This document shows positions 1 to 4,952 of a DNA stretch of 5,726 nucleotides, one piece after another (position 1 is the first letter of the stretch; every line of letters begins with the position of its first letter). The DNA is from an uncultured Dorea sp. (GTDB taxonomy: Bacteria; Bacillota; Clostridia; Lachnospirales; Lachnospiraceae), in NCBI GenBank assembly GCA_910588745.1, contig CAJURK010000082.1, positions 1 to 5,726 of the forward strand, given 5' to 3'. A program made the position numbers and the translations under genes. The notes under the pieces are model-generated. The model saw only the letters and a list, made by a program, of their open reading frames with translations, did not search any database and had not been told where the DNA came from.

Positions 1-53
1 TAGAACGCTAGCTTCCCAAGCTGGAAAGGCGGGTTCGACTCCCGTTATCTGCT
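1..53 (+). tRNA. tRNA-Gly (anticodon CCC), 5' end outside the window
   Basis: This is the 3' part of a glycine tRNA; about 18 bases (acceptor 5' strand and most of the D arm) lie beyond the left edge. The anticodon arm is CTAGC, loop TTCCCAA, GCTGG, giving anticodon CCC, which reads GGG codons. The T arm is GCGGG, loop TTCGACT, CCCGT, with one G-U pair. The acceptor 3' strand is TATCTGC with discriminator T at 53. The CCA tail is not encoded (the next bases are GTCA), so it must be added after transcription. The visible stems all pair correctly, so it looks functional. It is transcribed towards the minus-strand operon. Confidence 0.93.
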
Positions 54-59
54 GTCATT

Positions 60-87
60 AAACCGCTGATTCCTAGGCGGTTTTTTT
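60..87 (+). terminator. Rho-independent terminator of the tRNA-Gly transcript
   Basis: AAACCGC (60-66) pairs with GCGGTTT (77-83) across a 10-base loop. The stem runs into seven consecutive T (81-87), then GTTTT. It lies seven bases after the tRNA discriminator base. On the minus strand the hairpin is followed only by TTTAATGA, so it would be a poor terminator for the converging operon. Confidence 0.85.
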
Positions 88-218
88 GTTTTCCATGATA
101 AATTTCATGACAAAACAATGATTCATTGATTGAAATGAACTTTCGTTCCTAGCGTTCCGTGAATTTATGCTTATCTCCACACCTTTCGGTACTTTTGCGG
201 AAGCCAGAAACTCCATTG
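88..218. other. Convergent intergenic spacer with small AT-rich palindromes
   Basis: The spacer lies between the tRNA terminator and the stop of the solute-binding lipoprotein gene. It contains CATGA-TAAATT-TCATG (94-109), CAATGA-T-TCATTG (116-128) and, on the minus strand, a GAAC-GAAA-GTTC mini-hairpin. None is a convincing terminator for the minus-strand operon. No coding frame with a ribosome binding site is visible. Confidence 0.5.
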
Positions 219-1538
219 TTAATCACTTGAAGCCTCTTCCTGCAGTCTGTCAAATTCTTCCATGCACTCGTCTACCGTTGCGCCCTCAAGCAATTTTCTT
301 ACAATCAAGCAGGTATTTCCCCACTGTTCCAGCTTCATTCCCGCATTTGACCCAAGGACAAAAACATTTTCTTCTATTCTGTCATTCAGAGGCTTCAAGG
401 CCGATATGCAGTCTACCTCAACATTTTTGGACGGAGAAATCACTTTATTTGTTTCTGCATAAACCTGAAGCGCTTCATCAGAAGTCATTACTTCCAACGT
501 ACGCATCGCATCTTCCGCATGCTCCGAACCCACTCCGATGCCAATCCCTGTCATCGATATAACAGGCATCTGTCCCCGGCTGCTGGGAAAGCCGATAACC
601 TGCAGCTCGAAATCAGGATTTCCATAAGCCGTATCCGTATTCGCGGCGCCCCAGTACGCCATAACAATCGGTGTTTTCTGAGCGAGAAAATCCGGACCTT
701 CCGCTTCAATTGCCTCGCTGACAATAGCCTTTTCCACATCGATATATCCACGGTCAATCAATTCCTGGAGAAATTCAAAACCAGGCCGCATATAATCACT
801 GTATTTACTTTCTCCGCTATTTAAAGCCGCTATTTCTTTTTCTGTATTTCCACCGTTATATAAATCCGCATAAGCCTGCGCCAAAACAAAAGTCTCCAGC
901 CACCATCGATTAGCCCCTACCGGCGTATCGATTCCCTTTTCTTTAAATACTCTGCAGCATTCCAGAAAATCCTCCGGTGTTTCTGGCAATTCCAGTTCAC
1001 AGTCATCAAACATTTCCTTATTTACAAACAAGCCGTACGCTGCCACTTCCTGCGGAATTGCTACAAGCTTTCCGTCCACAACATTCGCCGCCTTCACAAC
1101 TTCCCGCAGATTTTTCGCACTGTCAAGTCCTGACAGATCCATTAATTTTTCTTCTTCCGCAAGCTTTTGAATCGCATCCGGATTCAGCAGATACAGATCA
1201 TCCATGTTATTACGAACTCTGTCAATCGCTACGTCATCATACGTCTTCTCCTGATAATCCTCCGCGGTATATGTGACATATTCCACGCTTATATCCAGCT
1301 CTTCTTCCGCCATAATCACTGTTTTATCCGACGCGCTCCTTGCAATATTTTCTGCATCCGGATCTGTTTTTTCCATTGGACTAAATAATCTAACAACTCT
1401 TTTATCTTCTTTTTCTGATGTTATCAAATTATTGTCCATGTTCTCTTTGCCTCCGCAGGCTGCCATCCCCAATACTGCCATCCCCAAAAGACAGACTGCC
1501 GTCTGCCTTTTTACACTCTGCTTCCAGCTTCTTTTCAT
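219..1538 (-). CDS. Extracellular solute-binding lipoprotein (family 1 / MalE-like)
   Basis: The product is 439 aa. It is a predicted lipoprotein anchored to the outer face of the membrane that binds a small solute, typically a sugar or oligosaccharide in this family. Residues 1-27 are a lipoprotein signal peptide: a basic start (MKRSWKQSVKR), a hydrophobic stretch, then MAAC with Cys28 as the lipidated residue, followed by a polar linker. The mature part has the usual family-1 features: a DLYLLNPDAIQKLAEEEKLMDL segment, a hinge-like GKLVAIPQEVAAYGLFVNKEMF (about residues 156-177), a Trp pair (NRWW) and a VMAYWG strand that may line the ligand cleft, and a helical C-terminus. Length is normal and no lesion is seen. 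The start at 1538 was chosen because AAGGAGAGG lies 8 bases upstream and the ATG overlaps the kinase stop as ATGA. An ATG at 1562 would add 8 residues but has no ribosome binding site. No permease or ATPase gene is adjacent, so a sensory role with the upstream kinase is as likely as transport; that role is inference. Confidence 0.88.
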   Translation of the reverse strand: MKRSWKQSVKRQTAVCLLGMAVLGMAACGGKENMDNNLITSEKEDKRVVRLFSPMEKTDPDAENIARSASDKTVIMAEEELDISVEYVTYTAEDYQEKTYDDVAIDRVRNNMDDLYLLNPDAIQKLAEEEKLMDLSGLDSAKNLREVVKAANVVDGKLVAIPQEVAAYGLFVNKEMFDDCELELPETPEDFLECCRVFKEKGIDTPVGANRWWLETFVLAQAYADLYNGGNTEKEIAALNSGESKYSDYMRPGFEFLQELIDRGYIDVEKAIVSEAIEAEGPDFLAQKTPIVMAYWGAANTDTAYGNPDFELQVIGFPSSRGQMPVISMTGIGIGVGSEHAEDAMRTLEVMTSDEALQVYAETNKVISPSKNVEVDCISALKPLNDRIEENVFVLGSNAGMKLEQWGNTCLIVRKLLEGATVDECMEEFDRLQEEASSD

Positions 1539-1555
1539 GTCTGCTTCCTCTCCTT
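1535..1555 (-). promoter_or_regulatory. Translational coupling site: ribosome binding site and ATGA overlap
   Basis: AAGGAGAGG (complement of 1547-1555), inside the last codons of the kinase gene, sits 8 bases before the lipoprotein ATG (1538-1536). The kinase stop TGA (1537-1535) overlaps that ATG. This strong site decides the lipoprotein start. It also predicts that ribosomes finishing the kinase reinitiate on the lipoprotein, so the two proteins would be made together. Confidence 0.85.
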
Positions 1556-4117
1556 CATGCATTGCTTTATAACTTTTTTTAATAATTCAATATCAATGGG
1601 TTTTGCTACATGAACATTCATGCCTGCCTCTAAAGCTTCTTTCTCATCCTCTGCAAATGCATTCGCCGTCATGGCAATAATCGGAATCGTCCTTGCATCG
1701 CTGCGTTCTAACGACCGGATTGCCCTTGTTGCGTCATACCCATTCATAACCGGCATTTGAACATCCATTAAAATAGCATCAAACTCGCCCTCTGCCGCGT
1801 TCATAAAACACTCCAAAACCAACTGGCCGTTTTCTGCAATCACGCAGTCCGCTCCTTCTATTTCTAATATTTCTCCCAGAATCTCCGCATTAATTTCGTT
1901 ATCCTCTGCGGCAAGGAAACGCAGTCCCTCCAGATTACTACTGCTTATTTCCGGTAAATAGTCTTCCCTTGAATCCGCTTTCATTTCCTGGATCTTTTCT
2001 TTAAATGCAGATACAAAGAACGGCTTTGGAAGAATTCCTGTTCCAGGTATCCGAAGCGCCTCCTCCAATCCTTCTGCGCCATCACTGGTCATAAACAAAA
2101 GGAATGCTGTATCGGACATCATATCCTTTATCTTCTTTATTATTTGAACAGCATCTGCTCCCATGGTATACCAATCCAGAAGAACCGCCTGATATTCTTC
2201 TTTTTCAGCTATGCCATCCGCAATCAGCCTCAGCGCCTCTTCTGAATCAAATGCTATATCTGCAAGAATTCCCATACTTCCCATGAACCCCTGAATAATC
2301 CTACACACCTCCGCGTCACAGTCCAGCGCCAAAATCTTTCGGATTCCACTCTTCTCCCAGAATTTCTTATCCGCCTGATCTTCCGGTATACGAAATTCCA
2401 ATTCAACCCTAAATAAGCTTCCTTTATCCACCTCGCTAAAAACCTTAATCGTTCCGCCCATGAGTTCCACAATATTTTTTGTAATCGCCATGCCCAGCCC
2501 CGTACCCTGGACTTTATTCGTAGTACTGTTCTCCGCTCTGGTAAACGCGTCAAAAATAGTCTCTAAATACTCCGGCGTCATCCCGAATCCATTATCTTCA
2601 ACCTCAATCCGAATATGCTCAAACTGAGCCGAACGCTGTCCAAGCCCAATAATACGGAACCAAATATCCCCTCCTTCCTGCGTATATTTCACCGCATTAG
2701 AAAGCAGATTCAACAAAATCTGATTGACCCTGGTCTCATCCCCCATTAAGTACTCATGCTCGATCCCTGACACTTCAACATGAAACTTCTGATTTTTCAC
2801 CTTTGCCATCGGACGTATAATAGCGTCTACAGACGATACCAGATCGCTTAAGGTAAACATCTCAAAATTAAGCACCACTTTTCCGCTCTCTATTTTAGAA
2901 ACATCCAAAATATCGTTAATTAAACTAAGCAGATGCTGTCCGGACGCCAAAATCTTTTTTGTATATTCCCTGACCTTGGCAGGATTCTCCGCATCTTTGG
3001 CAAGAAGCGTTGCGAATCCAAGTACCGCATTCATCGGAGTACGAATATCATGAGACATATTAGAAAGAAATGTTGTCTTGGAATTGCTTGCGATCTGCGC
3101 AGCCTGCAGCGCGTCCGCTAACTGCTTGTTATGAACTTCCCTCTCTTCTTCTCGTTCTCTTCTGAGTCTGTCCTGCTCCCTCTTGTTAATAAAATATAAA
3201 ACACAAGTTAAAATAAATGCAGCCAATGTGGTAAAAACAACAATAAAAATATTCTGATTGACTGTTTTTCCCTCCTGCTGAATCGCCTCAACAGGCACAT
3301 ATCCAATCAGATAAATTGCACCGTCATTCACCGCCCACATATAATTCAGCGCTCTTTCCCCCCGAATATCGTGGTAAAACAGAATATCGTCCCCCTCTTT
3401 CAAGCATTGAGAAACTGCCTGCCGCAAATTTTCCGCCTGAATATCATTCGCTCTATAGAAGTCCTCTAAATTCAAATGTCCTGCGCTCCGCTCCCCCATC
3501 CCTTTCGGTTTCAATACGAGTCTCTCACTTTTGGCGTCCATAATATACAACATAGCCTTTTGATCATAAAACCCTTTCGGAAGAGACTTATCAATTGAAT
3601 CATAGATATATTCTATATAAAGTACAGCAACCTCCTCTTCGTCTCTGATTACAGGACATTTTATAGTATAGGCCCATGTTCCCATATAATTCAGATATGA
3701 CTGAGATATAGCTAATCCCTCTACGGTTCTGCCGGAAGAAAAATCCAGTTCTTCCTCTGAAAATGCTTCTCCTGTGTTAGAAATCCCTTCTGTTTCCCCG
3801 GTTAAGATCAACGACATCTTTACCATCGTTTGATTTTTCTTGTAGTTACGGACATATTCCTGCGGCTGATCTGCGTCGGCAATTTCCTGCGCAATTAGTT
3901 TCTGAAACTCCGCTTCATTTTTTAAAATTGCCTCTATTGTACACTTAATCAGCTCCAAACTTTCCCTCAAATTTTGAATTGCCGACTCCGACATCTCGTC
4001 AGACATTTTCCGTGAAACCGAAAATACAAAAGCCCCTAAAATACAAAAAACTAATATAATGGAAAAAAGCAGGGAGACACCTTTTTTCTTTCTGCTTCTA
4101 TTCCGCATCCTCTTCAT
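1535..4117 (-). CDS. Membrane hybrid sensor histidine kinase with two receiver domains
   Basis: The product is 860 aa. Domains in order: a basic N-terminus; TM1 about 13-35; an extracellular sensor region about 36-287, probably a PAS-like Cache-type fold (the family name is inference); TM2 about 288-310; a charged coiled linker 312-345. Next comes a HisKA dimerisation domain with phospho-acceptor His356 in SHDIRTP. The ATPase domain has N box Asn474, G1 DNGFG (508-512), F box IFDAF (521-525) and G2 GTGLGM (538-543), so the kinase core looks active. Receiver 1 (about 593-712) keeps Asp648, Thr677 and Lys698, but one of the usual acidic pair is Cys600. Receiver 2 (about 731-855) is complete, with Glu738/Asp739, Asp785, Thr817 and Lys839. 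There is no HPt or DNA-binding output. The start at 4117 has GGAG 7 bases upstream; Met4 is a less likely alternative. The gene is first in a two-gene operon and overlaps the solute-binding lipoprotein gene by 4 bases, suggesting that the lipoprotein feeds it ligand information. Confidence 0.93.
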   Translation of the reverse strand: MKRMRNRSRKKKGVSLLFSIILVFCILGAFVFSVSRKMSDEMSESAIQNLRESLELIKCTIEAILKNEAEFQKLIAQEIADADQPQEYVRNYKKNQTMVKMSLILTGETEGISNTGEAFSEEELDFSSGRTVEGLAISQSYLNYMGTWAYTIKCPVIRDEEEVAVLYIEYIYDSIDKSLPKGFYDQKAMLYIMDAKSERLVLKPKGMGERSAGHLNLEDFYRANDIQAENLRQAVSQCLKEGDDILFYHDIRGERALNYMWAVNDGAIYLIGYVPVEAIQQEGKTVNQNIFIVVFTTLAAFILTCVLYFINKREQDRLRREREEEREVHNKQLADALQAAQIASNSKTTFLSNMSHDIRTPMNAVLGFATLLAKDAENPAKVREYTKKILASGQHLLSLINDILDVSKIESGKVVLNFEMFTLSDLVSSVDAIIRPMAKVKNQKFHVEVSGIEHEYLMGDETRVNQILLNLLSNAVKYTQEGGDIWFRIIGLGQRSAQFEHIRIEVEDNGFGMTPEYLETIFDAFTRAENSTTNKVQGTGLGMAITKNIVELMGGTIKVFSEVDKGSLFRVELEFRIPEDQADKKFWEKSGIRKILALDCDAEVCRIIQGFMGSMGILADIAFDSEEALRLIADGIAEKEEYQAVLLDWYTMGADAVQIIKKIKDMMSDTAFLLFMTSDGAEGLEEALRIPGTGILPKPFFVSAFKEKIQEMKADSREDYLPEISSSNLEGLRFLAAEDNEINAEILGEILEIEGADCVIAENGQLVLECFMNAAEGEFDAILMDVQMPVMNGYDATRAIRSLERSDARTIPIIAMTANAFAEDEKEALEAGMNVHVAKPIDIELLKKVIKQCMKERKQT

Positions 4118-4124
4118 TTCAAAT

Positions 4125-4128
4125 CTCC
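4125..4128 (-). promoter_or_regulatory. Ribosome binding site of the kinase gene
   Basis: GGAG on the minus strand (CTCC at 4125-4128) lies 7 bases upstream of the kinase ATG. This supports the start at 4117 over Met4. An ATG just before it, which overlaps the GGAG, is followed within three codons by TGA and is probably meaningless. Confidence 0.7.
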
Positions 4129-4207
4129 ATTCTGCTGCTCATGGCAGGAAATACCCTGATACTCTTACGTCGCTAATAAATTTTATATGATATAATGCTA
4201 CAAGATT

Positions 4208-4237
4208 ATTATACTCTTATCTATATTTTGACGTCAA
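4208..4237 (-). promoter_or_regulatory. Sigma-A-type promoter of the kinase-lipoprotein operon
   Basis: On the minus strand the -35 box is TTGACG (complement of 4232-4237), followed by an 18-base spacer and a perfect TATAAT -10 box (complement of 4208-4213). Transcription should start near 4200, giving a leader of about 80 bases before the kinase ATG. The leader is AT-rich and shows no recognisable riboswitch. The 18-base spacing is one longer than optimum, as is common for regulated promoters. Confidence 0.72.
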
Positions 4238-4256
4238 TATCATTTTCAGGTCAAAA
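4226..4256. promoter_or_regulatory. Candidate operator: palindrome and inverted repeat at the -35 box
   Basis: TTGACGTCAA (4228-4237) is a perfect 10-base palindrome that contains the whole -35 box of the operon promoter. In addition TTTTGAC (4226-4232) and GTCAAAA (4250-4256) form a 7-bp inverted repeat with arm centres 24 bases apart, close to two helical turns. The arms share the TTGAC half-site, so three half-sites (GTCAA or TTGAC) are packed in 31 bases. This layout would suit a dimeric regulator acting at or just upstream of the promoter. The regulator is unknown and function is inferred from position and symmetry only. Confidence 0.4.
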
Positions 4257-4411
4257 CGGCTATTTAAAAGTTTACCGAAGCATAAAACCGGATTCCCTCT
4301 ATTCTTAATATGCACGTTCTAAAAGGTTTTGCAGCAAGTACAGCAAGTGTCGAATCAGTTGATAGTTCTATACGGCGGCAGAGTCACAAATTACCCTTAT
4401 TTTCCATAAAT
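4257..4411. other. Non-coding spacer upstream of the operator, with a 9-base tandem repeat
   Basis: This spacer lies between the kinase operator and the stop of the decayed membrane-protein fragment. A tandem duplication CAGCAAGTA/CAGCAAGTG occupies 4332-4349. A 50-codon plus-strand frame (4310-4462) crosses it but has no ribosome binding site. No RNA gene or terminator is seen. Confidence 0.45.
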
Positions 4412-4651
4412 TTATTTTTGTCTTTTTACAGAAATAATCAATATTACACAGATGCAGCCTAAAAATATGCAGCCACCAATTAATAAAATAGTAGTATTTA
4501 AATCTATAACTTGTAACTCTATTGATGCTGATGCCCCATCATGTGCATTTACTGTTAATACGACATTTTTCTCTCCAGGCAGTTTAAGGCTCTGCCGTAT
4601 CCATTGTACCAGTATGGCTATTCCGCCAGCACAGGGAAATCTGATTGAAGG
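4412..4651 (-). pseudogene. Headless C-terminal fragment of a membrane-anchored surface protein
   Basis: An open frame of 79 codons runs from just after in-frame TGA-TAG stops (4657-4652) to TAA at 4414-4412, with no ATG, GTG or TTG that could start it. The first half reads like the end of a beta-rich extracellular domain (KLPGEKNVVLTVNAHDGASA, then SIELQVIDLN). Next comes a hydrophobic segment of about 22 residues (ILLIGGCIFLGCICVILIIS) and a short basic tail, VKRQK. That order is typical of an exported protein held by a C-terminal membrane anchor with its tail in the cytoplasm. The codons are rich in TTA, ATA and GTA, more AT-biased than the kinase operon, which suggests a different origin. 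The family is not recognised. The N-terminal part was evidently lost near 4650. A live gene using a rare start cannot be fully excluded. Confidence 0.6.
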
Positions 4652-4860
4652 CTATCAAGCAAATTTGAAACAACAGGCAGGGGGAGCAACTACTGGATGT
4701 AGCTGTTCCCCCTGCTCGTTTGTATGTTGGCCAGGCATGAGTATTTGTAATCGCGGATTGTCAGCGTGTATCCTTAAACGAATTACACCCGGACTTACCT
4801 GGGAACAACCCGTGGCACAGAAGAATGAGATTAAAATCCTATTACCCACATCTGTTTCCT
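4652..4860. other. Unassigned segment between two gene remnants
   Basis: No convincing gene is present. A minus-strand 64-codon frame (4849-4655) would start at GTG without a ribosome binding site and has a proline- and cysteine-rich composition unlike a normal protein. The plus-strand frame across the same bases also lacks a start signal and runs antisense into the membrane-protein fragment. The segment contains the long hairpin at 4672-4720 and could be the edge of an inserted or degraded element, but no terminal repeats or target duplications are identified. Confidence 0.4.
4672..4720. repeat. Long imperfect inverted repeat (19-base arms)
   Basis: The left arm 4672-4690 pairs with the right arm 4702-4720 around an 11-base loop. 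There are two mismatches and two G-U pairs. The core is GCAGGGGGA (4677-4685) against TCCCCCTGC (4707-4715). It is by far the strongest hairpin in the window. Neither strand has a clean T run after it, so it is not a standard terminator. It could be a structured RNA element, an end of a small mobile element, or a leftover of one. Confidence 0.6.
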
Positions 4861-4885
4861 AAAAACCCGGCACAGCAGGATTTTT
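4861..4885. terminator. Bidirectional terminator-like hairpin
   Basis: AAAAACCCGGC and GCAGGATTTTT are arms around a 3-base loop (ACA). The stem has one mismatch and one wobble (G-U on the minus-strand RNA), and A5/T5 tracts flank the GC core on both strands. It lies about 70 bases past the original stop of the decayed ABC exporter, which fits its role as that gene's terminator on the minus strand. Confidence 0.6.
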
Positions 4886-4952
4886 ATCTTACTGGAATCA
4901 AGATGCTAACTTGTTTCGCAATTACCTAATTAACTCTATTTTCTGCACCTAA

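Noticed and set aside
60..87. The tRNA terminator also serving the minus-strand operon
   Set aside because: On the minus strand the stem is followed by TTTAATGA, too short a T run for confident termination.
1536..1562. Lipoprotein start at the ATG ending at 1562 (8 extra residues)
   Set aside because: It has no ribosome binding site and puts an acidic stretch before the signal peptide. The ATG at 1538 has AAGGAGAGG at ideal spacing and the ATGA overlap.
167..1572. Several plus-strand open frames across the lipoprotein gene
   Set aside because: They are antisense to a clear gene, have no ribosome binding sites, and have compositions typical of antisense reading.
2104..3543. Open frames on both strands inside the kinase gene
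   Set aside because: They overlap conserved kinase and receiver domains in other frames and lack start signals.
4117..4200. Riboswitch in the kinase leader
   Set aside because: The leader is only about 80 bases, AT-rich and without a stable fold or a known aptamer core.
4310..4462. Plus-strand 50-codon frame between the operator and the membrane-protein fragment
   Set aside because: There is no ribosome binding site and no recognisable features. It crosses the tandem repeat and overlaps the fragment antisense.
4655..4849. Minus-strand 64-codon frame starting at GTG
   Set aside because: It has no ribosome binding site, a composition not like a folded protein, and no recognised family. It is probably chance.
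4452..4862. Plus-strand 136-codon frame
   Set aside because: It has no ribosome binding site, is cysteine-rich with odd composition, and is antisense to the better-supported membrane-anchor fragment.
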